From Eretmocerus hayati (taxonomy: Eukaryota; Arthropoda; Insecta; Hymenoptera; Aphelinidae), in the NCBI GenBank assembly GCA_029851415.1, contig CM056742.1, positions 14,735,736-14,799,735 on the forward strand: a stretch of DNA of 64,000 nucleotides, given 5' to 3'. This document shows positions 31,403 to 43,505 of the stretch, one piece after another. A model generated the notes under the pieces. It had not been told where the DNA came from and did no database searches. It was given only the letters and a program-made list of their open reading frames with translations. Position 1 is the stretch's first letter; each line of letters opens with the position of its first letter. A program made the translations under genes and the position numbers.

Positions 31403-34184
31403 CCAGTTAGAGAATTGCATATCTTGAAATGATAATCGAGTTACCAACGGTGCACACCTGAATCTCCCACAATAGTCCATCGTTATAGTGACTCTGAAAT
31501 TCTCTAGAAGATTTGAACTATGACGTCTATTAACTTTTTGTCAGCTTTGCGTGCAATTTTGTGTATTATTCTGTAGTCTAAAACTTCAGTTCTCCAGAAG
31601 CTTTGGTTTGGTAATCACATCCATAGGACTTATGCATAGGAGGCACGTCTGAACTGTGAAAGCTCTGATTTTGAAATCATGCTCACAGATTCTTCGTATT
31701 GAAAATAATGCAATCTCAACCAGTGTTGAAGTTTCTATAAAAGACCGTTCCACACTTTTGAACGTTGATTTCTCATTTTTCTCACCAGGATCTTGTCAAT
31801 CAAATCAAAATATCCTGAAATGATTGATACTGATCGTTTGGAGATCTGATGAAAGTCACCATGCCCAAAAGTCTCGTGGTACTGGGGACCGTAGAGAGCC
31901 CTTGATACTGCTCAAATAGTTATGATCATCAAAAGTATACTTCGAGAATCAAAAGAACAAACTCCTTATTTTGAAGAGAATTCCTTCCAAGAACCTAATA
32001 AAACGTAAATCCTAATAAATCAGTATCTACCCAAAAGATACATCTCATGAATCAAATATCTCGTAATAATCCCACCGCTTTTACACAAAAATCCAAAAAT
32101 AAAATTTACATCTCGTCAAAATTATTGCTTGAACAGCATCAGCAGTCTCACGAAACATCATTTTAAAAGGTTCCCAAGCGTAATAAAAAGATTTTCATGC
32201 GCACCCGCTTCTGGTGCAATTTTATTTCTAGAATGTTTGGACCGCCTCAAGATTTCGCTCGCAAGAAAGAAGAAGTCTGTGTGGCACATACGAAAAAAAA
32301 AAAAAAAAACAGATCGCGGCCGCAGAGCTTCTTCTTGTAAACGCGTTGGCGGTATTTAAGAGGTCCTTGATCCGAACTGCATCGGATCCACACAGAGCAC
32401 AAGAAGCAACTAAGAAGAAGAAAAAAAATTGACTCATAGCAAGATATGTATGCAACTTGAAGTTTGTATGCGTGCATATATCGACGACGAAAAGACGTGG
32501 CACGAGTTATGAATAGCTCGTTCGTCGAAAAACCAAGCTATATGCCTTGAGAAAGAGATGAGGCCGCTTGTGCGAGAGCAATTTTTTTTTCTTTGGACAG
32601 AAGCATTGGGAAAAGCGTACCAAGACTTCTTTTAAAGCGCCAGACTCTGAATTGCACGCGCCGGGCGATTTGAGGATTTTTTTTAACGCTCTGGCACTCG
32701 TGATTCACGCCAATTTTTATGCTCGGATAATACAGGAATGGGGACTTGCACAGTTTCAGAAGCTAAATTTTTTTCATTTTTCTTATTTCTGGTGTATTCG
32801 TCGTGAAACCAACACAAGCTTTTTTCAAATTCCGGCTCTGGGATATCGCTAAAGGAAGTTGTTTATTCGGATTGTAGCTGCAACGAAATCCGCTTAGTTT
32901 CGGGTGAAAGGGGTCAACGACTTTCTCATGAATTCAAAATTTCTTGATTGTCATATAATTTTGAATTGATACTCAAAATGAGGCTCTGTTATCAGCTCAT
33001 GATAAGGTAGAACTATTTCAAGATTCTTCCTGAACTCTTTTATTTGATATTTTTTTTTAGCTCAGAAAAAAGACTGAGAATCAAAAGGTGCATAAGGCAG
33101 GTGAATCAGAACAAAATCAAGCCTCTCCTCGGTTGCACGCTTTGACTTCCGTTTGGCGTTGAATTTAGGGAAGAGCCAGCAGTTGCATTCCCCAGTTATT
33201 TTGCGAGTGGGTGTCACGGATCCGTGGTCAGGCTAAAACTTTTTTTAACTCCTCCGTGTTTCTCACTTTATAATTGTTCCATGGCATCCTGTCGCCTCTA
33301 TTCTCCCACGAAAGTGAGCTTAATTCTTTCCTCAAACGATCGCTATCATTTCTAATATCATTTCATACAATATTTACATTTCTTTCCAGTATCGTACACC
33401 TAATCCTTCTTTTATCACTTCAAAATTTTGAAAAGTGTTCTACAGGTCTGGAAAATTATCTTTTTTACATTCAGAATTATCCCAGACCACTAGGAATGTC
33501 AATGCGTTTGTAAAAGTGAAGAAGCAAAATTTCCATGCTCGTGCAATTCATATTCTTTTGCATGATTTGCAAGACATTATGAGAACATTCAGAATTAATG
33601 AAAGGGTTGGATGGCACGAAATTTTTCTTGAACTGTTCAAGTAAAGACCGGAACATCCTGGCTTTCAGAGGAAGAAGTGGGAAAGGGAGGGGGGGAGCAG
33701 TGCATTCACAAAATGCATTCTATGGGACTGGCAGGTAAAGTTCTTGTACACAAACACTTGACGGGCGATGCGAAAGGAATTTTAATGAAAGGTGACATTC
33801 AAAATGTGAGACTTATATATGAATGTAGTCGTGGAGAAACTGACATATGTTTTGCGGATTTCTTTGATTTGATTCGTTAAGATTTTTAGCCGAGTACTTC
33901 AGTTTTACTAAAAGTTGAATAGCTAGTTGTGCGGAAGACGTCTTGACTCAGACATCATGTCGTTTACATCACATCACAGTCAATTTTACTAGTCAAAATA
34001 GTCTTTTTTAAAAATAACATAAACTTCCTCTCGCAATATGGATCAATCAAAAAGTTTTTGTGATAGTGCAATTAGAGCAATAGTGATTACCATCGTCACA
34101 ATTAGAGTGGTATTGATAGAAATTATTGACTCTCATCTATGAAGATGAGTAAAAAGGGACTTTTTATGAGAATGAGGTTGAGAG
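31403..34184. other. Intergenic DNA, no gene seen
   Basis: A-rich run at 32294-32310. No coding family signature in any frame. Confidence 0.5.
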
Positions 34185-34240
34185 ATTAAGACCTGATGAG
34201 GACAGCAAAGTAACTGTCGAAACGTTGTCATGAATAAACA
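34185..34240 (+). ncRNA. Hammerhead-ribozyme-like motif (possibly degenerate)
   Basis: The order CTGATGAG (34193-34200), a GACAG...CTGTC stem (34201-34218), GAAAC (34219-34223), then GTTGTC (34224-34229) is the layout of a type I hammerhead with a very short stem III, the form known from Penelope-like retroelements. Against it: one extra G lies between CTGATGA and stem II, and the flanks do not form an obvious stem I. It may be a relic of a retroelement terminus. No Penelope reverse transcriptase is visible nearby. Confidence 0.35.
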
Positions 34241-36470
34241 CCAATTGACTCGCAAATCAGCTGCAGTATCATTGTAATTGTCTATTATTAAGTGTTTCGG
34301 GTAAACATGGTAATTAGAATATGTTCCTGAACGTTCGACTCGAACGTTTGAAGTCGAAGAAGCCAACTCTTGAGTGATTCATTATCTTGGGAATTGTACA
34401 TTTTTACACTTTGTGCGCAGGAAATCCCTTGACGGGTTTTCAGCTTATAATGGCAGGTTATTGGAAAATAGTACACGATACATCACCTTGAAACCTGAAA
34501 TTTTCATCTTCGTAACAATTTGAATCCTTGAGAAACGCTTGATCCGGAAAAAGTCACTCATAGTTTGAAATAAAACTTTTATGCCCTCGTATCTCAATCG
34601 ACTACTATTTGCTAGTCAAAATAGATTATAGTCATCAAAATTAAGACAAATTTATCCAAACTATAAGAAGGTCCAAACAGCTGTACGTTTCTCATATTTA
34701 GCAAGCAGGTGGTATAAAATGTCAAAATAATTTTTATCCAATCATGTTTCTGATTTTGTCAAAAAACATTATACGATTTTCGCATTTGCTGTACTTTTAT
34801 TCCTTAGTTGTGTACAATTACCATGGAATTTACGAAATTCGTCCACCCGCAAAAGATTCATTCATTCAAAATCTGTTAAATTCACTCAAAAAATCTGAAT
34901 TTTTCCAGATCCCCCCAGCAAATGTCACGTAATATCAGCTAAAATAAACACAATTTTAGACTGGTAATCAAAATTCCAATTCTGCTATCACAAAAGTTAC
35001 CTCTAAAATTCGCAATTAAGCTTAAATGCTATCTTATCTTTTGCAATAATTTCGTCTGTTAGGATGATGCACATGTCACATATTCCGCGCTTTTCTCTTC
35101 GCAGAATAAATTTACTTTACAATGATCGCAATAAGATAATATTTTTTGTATCTTAGTCAATCTAACACAGAATATATAATACAGTTATTAAAGATTGTCA
35201 TACTCGATGCAGCTTTTTCTGCATTTTAGAGCTCGATCATGCGCATAATATTAACTACCTTATTTGCTCAAAAGTATGCATATAATTCATACAAAATCAA
35301 CAGTTTTGAATTATCAAACGTTTCTTTTAATCAATCAAATCATACAGAAAGCTTGCGATGGAAAATTCACAAATTCTTCAAATAATTGATGATTAACCAA
35401 AAAATGTAAAATTGGGTTCTGAATAAACTCGCTTCTCTCGTCGAATTGTTAATTTAACATTGCACAAGAGAGTAGGTGCAGAAAGAGAGAGAGAGAGAGA
35501 GAGTTCTATATATCGAATGATCATCGGTTTGTGAATGTTCTATTATATATATATATAGAGCCTCCCAAACGAAACGAATCAGCATTCGTTTCGCATTTCA
35601 AATTAATATTTATCCCAATCAGCTCTCCTCACATATATATATAAACTCTCGAATTGGGGGTATATAATTATTTTTCCCATTGATCATACTTTATCAGCGT
35701 ACCGTAAATTCTCGCTCATTTCAATTAATTTGGGAATATATATACTTGTACAGAATAGCAGCAACAGCATCGAAATTTCAAGTATACAATTGTATCAAAA
35801 TTATGATTGGAATAAATTCGAAACGAGTATCGCTCACAAATATTTGAGCGGCACCGGAATCCAATCAGCTTGATAGCAAAAAGATTGTTCAATCCTGCTA
35901 CACACACACACATACACACACATATACGCACAAAGATACATTAAAACGCTTGATTTTCCTTTTAATCGACAACAACAACGACAAGAATCTGAACAAAATA
36001 CCTACATCCGTGTGTGTGTGTTTGTGTATGTGTGTGTAAGTGTGTGTGTGTGTAAGTGTATGTATGTGTGAGAGGACTATACTAGAGAACAAAAGGCAAA
36101 GCTTTGAGAGATAAAATTTAGTCGAGCAACAGCTCGTTATCATAGCCCACCGAGTGCATCAGTTGAACGTTATATAATACAAAAAGGTTGTCGAAGCGCT
36201 TAATATTGCAGATAGATACCGTTCCAATAGAGTAGAAGCATTAGCAATCACTATACTATATATGACACCCTCACACATATATGAAAAGACCAGGAAGCCA
36301 ACACTCGTAAAATTCAACGTTGAAAGAGCATTGCCCAAGTATCGAAATACTAAAACGAAAAGAGCGGCCAACTCTACACATACATACATACATATCTAGT
36401 AGGAGGGGGGAGGGGAGAGGTAGGATTGTTAAAACGGAAAAGCGATGGTCGACGAATAAATTGCGCGCAT
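34241..36470. other. AT-rich intergenic DNA, no gene seen
   Basis: Contains (GA)n at about 35487-35503, (TA)n at about 35545-35560 and a CA/GT-rich stretch at about 35898-36070. Confidence 0.5.
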
Positions 36471-36720
36471 AGTAAGTATATATAGGGGAATGTATCGGCG
36501 GGCGTTATCGAATTAGCGTCAGCGTAAAATTTCGGATGGGCGCTAATGTTCGTTCACCCGTCGACCCAAGCAAGCAAGCCGAGCCGCGATGCGGATAGCA
36601 ACGGAATCACGTGGGTAGAGGTAGTATAGTAGTAGTGGTGGGGGGAGGCCTCTTTCTCTTTTCGAATATCGTTCGAACCGATGATACAAATACACAAACT
36701 CGCGGAAATCGTTGACGATA
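36471..36720 (+). promoter_or_regulatory. Possible promoter-like patch
   Basis: TATATATAGGGG at about 36476-36487 is followed by a CG-rich block (GGCGGGCG, GGGCGCTAAT, GAGCCGCGATGCGG). This is the pattern of a TATA promoter and 5' untranslated exon, but there is no recognisable coding exon downstream, so the call is tentative. Confidence 0.2.
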
Positions 36721-37687
36721 AATATTAATTATTTTTGTTTGTCGCTTCGTCTCTTTCTCTCTTTTACTCGATTCACAGCATTAATAACATTGCAAAGCCC
36801 AAGCACATCTGCATCACCGCTGCTTGCCTACATACCTGGACTGTTCCATACTGAGAAGAGAGAGAAAAGGGGTGGGGGGCGCTCAATATATATAGCTTAG
36901 GTCTCTCTCTCTCGCAAAAACGTTGAAATAACAGATTCGCTGAAAGAGAGGGAGAGATAGAGATTGAAATGCAATAATCGCTACGCTTCGGAATACGTAA
37001 TTTTCGCAAACAAAGTGCGTAAATAATAACCCAGCGTTGTGCTATTTACCCCCTCGCTATACGAGAGAATACCAAAAGCGTATAACTAGCCCATATTTCT
37101 ATACTCTTTCTCACTCACTCACTCGTTCGAACTCACGTATTTAATTATAATAAATGCAAGCATCAATGTGCTATATAACTGAGGTATTTTGCAAATTTTG
37201 GATTCTTGTTGCTCTCCTGCCTGGTTGGCAAAACAAAAAACGTATTTGTAACTGTGTTTTTGGATATATCTGTTTGACAAAAGCTATATGTGTCATTGTG
37301 TATGTATTGTCATTTGAAATTTGAATATCTTTTTGAGATGCGTATGTAACAGCAGGAGCGGTTGGTCACATCGATATATATATGCATGAAATATGAATAA
37401 TGGCATTTTTTTACGCTTTGTCAGTGAACAGACCGTTTTATCGCGTTATATAGTTTGGATCGAATATTTGATAAGCTTTTTAGGCATTGTTTATCGTAGG
37501 AACAGAGTTGAGAGGTATACGTGTGTATGTGTATGCATACGCCCGCATATTATAGCCGTTATATATACCATCGCGTGAAAATTCTGATGAATTATCTCAT
37601 GCTCGGGTTCTCTCTTTTTACTCTCCAGCCTCTTTTTTATCATCATTATTATCATCATCGTTGTATTATTTTTGCGCTGTTTATCTT

Positions 37688-37689
<2 letters not shown>
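36721..37689. other. Intergenic DNA, no gene seen
   Basis: Short CT and TA runs only. Confidence 0.5.

Positions 37690-37767
<78 letters not shown>
37690..37767. repeat. (CT)n microsatellite, about 78 bp
   Basis: Near-perfect dinucleotide run read directly. Confidence 0.97.
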
Positions 37768-37770
<3 letters not shown>

Positions 37771-39990
37771 ATAGCAAAAGGGTTATGTAATACAGCAACA
37801 GCATAGTACCAAAGTATGAGAAGGAAAGAGAAAGAGGGTGAGGGTGGGAGCGTTAATTTGCAGTTATTGTGCAAAAAGCGTAAAACTGAAATTGCAGATT
37901 TTACGCGCGGAATTTATTTTACACGGGCGAATAATTATACCGAGTGCCATACTATACCCGCTATGCATACCACGGATCGGTGTATAAGCTTTTACATTTA
38001 GATAACTGCAATGATTTTTGCGAAATTTTCCAGGGAAAATTTATTCCATCGAAAATTCGCGAGCGGCAACCCTACCATCGTACGTGTATATATACGGTTT
38101 TCTGTGTATTTTTCGTGTGGCACTGAATATGCATTATTTTTTAATTTAACGTTGAAATTCGAATATTTAATGCCACTGATATCCCCTCTCTCTCTCTCTC
38201 TTTCTCTTGTTATACGGACATCATCCCAAGTACTGAGTATATATGTATTTATTATTATATTTTTGCGTTATAACACAGGAAAAGAGCTTCTCACAACGGA
38301 GGGCATTAAAATAAATGCAATCGAATATCTTTTTGGAAGAATTAAATTCCATATCTTTCGATATATACATATATATAGACCGATTCCATAATACAATGGA
38401 TATGAATATAAACGTAATAAAAATATACTATACATCATTGATCAGAGCGTATACGCATTTCATGAATATATATTTACTGATTTATTCCCAAAAAGAGATT
38501 GGACCAAAAGCAGTCAGAGAACGTGGAAAATCGCTCTTAAAAATATTTCAATAATGCCATCTCGTTATGTACATTTGAGAGTTTACAGCCCAGGCTTACT
38601 CATTTTGAATTATTTCGAGGATAAAGTATTGCCAAAGAGATGAAAGGAATACAACGACTATTTTTATCGGATAAAATATTTGATCCTTTTTTTTTGGGCC
38701 CAGGATTGCTGAATTGGGAAAATTTTTCTATCAAGAGCATTATCATCAGAAAAAAATTTAAAAAATTAGCGTCATAGTCCTGTAACGTACAAATATTCAC
38801 ATAAAAATCATGGGTTTAGCACAAATTTTCGGGGTCAGAGTAAAGAGTAGAGCAGCTGAGCCCGCATACTGAGCAGATATATATATAAAAAAAAAGAACT
38901 GAGAACTGTTTTAGCAAGGACAGAAGAACCCAATGATGCAATTGCAATTCACTTATGAAAAGCAAGCCGAAATAGTAGGTGGCATCACAGTGGAAGCCCG
39001 CGTGCGATTTTTAGACTGCGAACTGATGCACTTTTTTTCGGTCGCGCGCGACACAATTGCATATGAAATTATTTTCAGCCACGTGCCATTCACGGTTGGT
39101 CAATTTTGACATATCCATCACAACGTGACGCGTGAGAAAATTCTTTTCGCTAGGTGTCATAATTTTTTTTTCGGGGTAGAAATATTTTTGGATCGTTTGC
39201 TATAAAAGTATTGGGGGTGGAGAAAAATTTTTCATTGATGACTATATAATTGCGAAAGTGGGAAAAGTTTTTCATTTGAAGTTAATTGGAGTGAAATTTT
39301 CAGTGACGGGGTCTAAATATAATGAGTGTATGAAAGTTGATGAGAAAAAGCGAATGATATTATGAGTATGGTATGATATATTGCGACATTGATGATTTTG
39401 AGGACGAGAGACAACAATGCTAGCGTCAAATAATGTGAAATGTATTTAAAGAACGGGGTCAATGATTTTCACGATGTTGCTTTTTGTCTCGTCGCAATGA
39501 AGAAAGTTGTTCAATTAAGCACTATTGACGGGGGATAATAATACCAAGTGATGAAACATCAAACACACTTTTGGAAGTTTCTTGTAAGTGAGCTTTTAAT
39601 ATATATGTATATCATACACTGACCGAAAGATGTTGATGATTTCGCGGTATTGGCTCGTAGCTGACTGTGTTTACAAAGTTATTCGAATCAAAAATTGTTT
39701 TTCTGGAGAGTCATTCATGGAATCCAAAACACTCTCACTCAAGAACTGTTTTCTGGTAGCACAACACAATATTTATTGATAAAGTCACCGTGATATAAAA
39801 TGCTAGAAGCGCCCTGGTAGAAATTGTGAGCATTTTTGGCCTACAACTGGCCAAGTCTAACCTAATTGCATTGTCACTATAACTATGAATTACATGGATG
39901 GCCAAAAAAATGGGTCACATTTTTACCAGGGCGATTCAATGTCCATATCACAAAATTCAACTTCTCAATGTTTGTGAAACACTATATTTT
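37768..39990. other. AT-rich intergenic DNA, no gene seen
   Basis: No family signature in any frame. Confidence 0.5.
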
Positions 39991-40327
39991 AACAAGGAGA
40001 GGACTAGGTCTCCGGAACACCAATCCTGTCCAAATTTTTTTCACAGTTTTGTATCACCGCAGTATATGAAGAATCCAAAGTAACTCCGTCAAATTGACCT
40101 TTTGTTCAGAGTCTCAACCAAAAACATTGCTAGTATATCTATATCCATAACTTCTTAAAATGTGCCTATATATGAGCAGTGATGATCTCAATGCCTGTAT
40201 CTTTGGACAGGAGGCCCATTTGACAGATTTACTCAGGATTCTTCATATTCTAGATGGTACGAAACTGTGAAAAAAAAATTTGGACAAGGTTGGTGATCGG
40301 AACACCTGGTCCTCCCTTTATAAGTGT
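39991..40327. mobile_element. MITE family A, copy 2
   Basis: Diverged copy of the element at 31067-31402, sharing in order AAGGAGAGGAC, CACCAATC(C/T)TGTCCAAA, ACAGTTTTGTAT, AAAGTAACTCCGTCAAAT, GGATTCTTCATATTCTAG and GGTCCTCCC. Terminal inverted repeats are still clear. No coding capacity. Confidence 0.75.
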
Positions 40328-40699
40328 TGTCTATTGATCAACAGTTTTCAAAGCAATATTTCAGTGATCTGAATAGCTAGGCAAGAAAAAAATATAGTCA
40401 CTTTTTATCTGGGTATGGCCAACTCTTGGCAATTTTCGACAAATCTGTTTCATACTTTCATTTAATCGACAATTTGTTTACTCGCCAAGCTGTACCAAAC
40501 ATATAATGGTGTGACGTCCTGACGTTCGTCCTGTCTTGCAAATATTTTTTTGGGAGAAACACCCATGTAGCTAATAGTTATCTCTAAACTACGAGAGAAA
40601 TTCTCACATTTTCGGCGATGACGGCATAGAAATTCCTAGGACAATAAATCTTCGTCGATCAATGGATCACAAGGCGAAAAGCTACCGATTAGATTCACC
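40328..40699. other. Intergenic DNA, no gene seen
   Basis: Nothing recognisable. Confidence 0.5.
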
Positions 40700-41040
40700 A
40701 GCTGCGTGAAATCATTCCATCCCATCGAAATAGACCGATTTTGCTATTATAGACAATCCGGTGGCAGCAAGAGATTGGCTACTGGCTCTTATCGTGTCAG
40801 CTTCTGATTGGCTGATTGATTCTATATAAGTAACCCAATTCCTGGGCTCACTCTCAATTCACCCTGTCTCCCGTAAGAAGTTCCCGAAGTCAGGTCACGG
40901 CACACTGCTGACCCGAGGTATATCCGTCTCGTGACCCAGAAGAACCAGTCATGTATCTGTAAGTATAAATCTATGTATCACCAATTATTCAAGTCAATAA
41001 ATAGTAAATATAATGAATGCTTTTTTTTTCTTTTCTTTCA
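40700..41040 (+). promoter_or_regulatory. LTR- or promoter-like segment with TATA box and AATAAA
   Basis: Two ATTGGCT/GATTGGCT words (about 40770, 40806) precede TATATAAG at 40823-40830, then about 165 bp of mixed composition and AATAAA at 40996-41001 with a T-rich run after it. A TATA box followed closely by a polyadenylation signal is the compact layout of an LTR. I found no second copy or defined ends in the window, so a solo LTR and an ordinary promoter are both possible. Confidence 0.3.
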
Positions 41041-41716
41041 ATCAATCTCTGCCTAAGAACCTCCTTATTCGACTAGAGAAATTTCTCCTTCTGATGAGGA
41101 TGGTTCTCACCATATGGTGCGCCTGCACGGGAGTTCCTGCTCCCGGGGTGAGTGCCCCGCGATAATAAATTCTCTCATGTCTTCCTAGTCTCGAAGTTGG
41201 TACTAATGACCCCTCGAGCGAGGAGGATAGAGAGTACACAACTATATGAGAATAAAATAAGGTGATTCTCACCCATTCCCCAGTATCCCTGAACTTTATA
41301 CGCATTCCGTCCTCTTTCCTGTAATCCACGACCTTTTTCCGTGTCCCGAGTCAACCGTCGAGCGATTCGCGGATCACATAGGGACCCGAGCGACGGAGGA
41401 TTAGCCTTGCGACTCGGGTGGTAGGGCCCTAGTCAGTCCCCCGGTGGAGAGATTAGCACTTTCCACTCGGGCGAAGACGAGTAGGATGTAGATGATCCCA
41501 GCTACTGGGATGGACCACACCCTGCTCTCCAGGTGATCGCTCGAACACAACCCCATGAAAGTGCTCGATGAATCCCTTAGGTAGGATAATTTCCCCAGAA
41601 GGAGGTTTGCGGCACGCCCCGGCGAGCGTCGATAGGTTCAGGCAAGCCCGAGACTCGTCATTCTCTAAAGCTACGTATAAGGTGCTCTAAGGCTTCTGAC
41701 CTCACAAGAATAACTT
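41041..41716. other. GC-rich segment of unknown origin
   Basis: Markedly more GC-rich than its neighbours, with repeated ACTCGGG/GACCCGAGCGACGG words. It borders the 3' end of the I-clade element and may be an unrecognised transposon part. Frames on either strand show no family signature. Confidence 0.35.
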
Positions 41717-41805
41717 TTTTTTCATTTGGTTATTTAATGACGCTTTTGAGCACTAATGCGCTATTCAGCGTCTACAAGAATATACAAAGAGAGCAAGGCT
41801 CTACC

Positions 41806-41836
<31 letters not shown>
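41806..41836. repeat. (TAA)n microsatellite in the I-clade 3' untranslated region
   Basis: About ten trinucleotide units with one AAA interruption, read directly. Confidence 0.9.
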
Positions 41837-41878
41837 ATCAACAGATAAATCTATGGAGACATATGATACAGTGATTTT

Positions 41879-43505
41879 TCACACATTAAGTTCACAGTTG
41901 CGGAAGAATTTGATCATACATTTGCACGCAGATACAATAGTTTGTACGTTATGAACATTTTTGAGGCCCAATGACCTTAGGTTTTTAAGGAATGCAGGCC
42001 TTTGTCTGACATATCTCGGGCAGTCCCAAAGTACATGGTCAATATCTTCTTCACAGCTCCATTCGCACATTGGGCTATCAATGATATGCATCCTGGACAG
42101 TGAACTGGCAAGGCTATAATGGTTGGATCGTATTCGACATACTGTGTCAATGAGCTCACGCTGTAAGGTTTTCTTTGGAGAACCAGGCTTTGCTGTCTTT
42201 TGAAAAATAATTTTCGAAGTAGTATTTGCCTGTGCTTTGGCTCTCATCGACAATATCTTCAGACGTTTTCGATCTGGCTACTTTCTTGTAGGATTCAATA
42301 AAGTCTGTGAAAGGAATGGATCAATTTCTACTGGATTACTCGCAGATTTTGCCAATTCATCAACTTCAACATTTCCCTTGATTCCCTTGTGAGCAGGTAC
42401 CCAGAAAAATTCTAGACTTTTGGCACTTTTACGTTGAAACTCCAAATACTTTTCTTTAATTTCAAAGATATACGAATTGGTTTTTATACTAAGTTTACTA
42501 GAGTTGAGCGTTTGTAAGACTGCAAAGGAATCTGAAAATATGTTGATGTTGCGTTCTGTGAATTTGAGAGCTATTTCCATTGCATCGTTCAAAGCAACGC
42601 ACTCGGCAGTAAAGACGGAGGCTTTGCCATTTATACATCTTGTGATGATTGAACCATTCTCAGGCACATAGCAAGCTGAGCCAACTGTAGAGTTAGATTC
42701 ACTACCATCCGTGTATACTGCGAGTGCATCACTTGCAGACAAAAAGTTACGGAATAGTTCATTGGGATCCTTCGCATTTTTCAATTCAAATCCAGTTTCG
42801 GTGTTGATTGGAATCTGAAAAACTGAGATTCTGTACTCATGATGGAACAAATTGTAACAGTTGTGAGAGTCTATCAAAGATGCGAGAGGATGAATGTTTT
42901 TATGCATGATTTGAGCAATACCTTTCCTCGTTTTTTGTATTTCGAACATAAATGGTAGTATCGTCTGATAGCTTGTGAACTTTGTGAATTAATACACGAA
43001 AGGGATTTTGTTAGAAAAGTGTTACATAGTTGTCTACATCTATTTTGAATTGACGTCAGGTTCGTTTCAGCTAAAAGGACATTCTTGGGAGTAGTCTTTC
43101 GATAGCCCAAGGCAGTTCTGATAGCTGTATTTTTGATACTCTCTAATTTCTCACGAAAAGCTTTTGTACTCGGATAGTAGATGAAGCTACCATAATCAAT
43201 TGATAATCGAACATAGCTCTTGTAAAGCGTGAGAAGCGTTTCTGGACTTGCTCCCCACCACGTACCGCATAGAAATCTAAGCATGTTCATGGCTTGGGAG
43301 CATTTCTTGAGCAGTTTCTTAATGTGTCCATGAAAAGAGAGCTTGTAATCAAATATAATTCCGAGAAATCTAGCAGATTCACGAGATACAAGACTGTGGT
43401 TCTCAATGTTGATGACAATATTACCTGGCCGAATATTCTTCCGAACCTGAAGAAAAACTGTGTGCAAACTTGTTCAGTGGTTTGCACAAAAGACATCCGT
43501 ACCTG
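41879..43505 (-). pseudogene. I-clade ORF2 C-terminal fragment (RT thumb, RNase H, CCHC tail)
   Basis: Encoded pieces in sense order: RT thumb/connection with RFLGIIFDYKLSFHGHI (about 43355-43305) and WWGASPETLLTLY; then RNase H with TDGSE (first aspartate, about 42700), TAECVALNDAMEIA (glutamate, about 42600), NIFSDSFAVLQ (second aspartate) and WVPAHKGIKGNVEVDELAK (histidine and last aspartate, about 42370-42420); then a C-terminal CEWSCEEDIDHVLWDC metal-binding motif (about 42015-42065). All RNase H catalytic positions are kept. The frame breaks between the thumb and RNase H pieces (about 42870-42950) and between RNase H and the tail (about 42255-42280), and the RT catalytic core is missing. 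Non-functional, but only lightly decayed. Confidence 0.8.

Larger units (their letters stand above)
41717..43505 (-). mobile_element. I-clade non-LTR retrotransposon, 5'-truncated
   Basis: The minus strand reads RT connection, RNase H and a cysteine/histidine tail, then a 3' untranslated region with GACGCTGAATAGCGC and AAGCGTCATTAAATAA, ending in an A8 tail (T-run on the plus strand at about 41717-41724). The sequence starts inside the RT thumb near 43505, so the RT catalytic core and everything upstream are missing: a typical 5' truncation during reverse transcription. A (TAA)n run lies in the 3' untranslated region at 41806-41836. Confidence 0.8.

Noticed and set aside
41084..41110. CTGATGAG near 41086 as a second hammerhead core
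   Set aside because: No GAAAC follows a paired stem II within a sensible distance; a chance match to the eight-base core.
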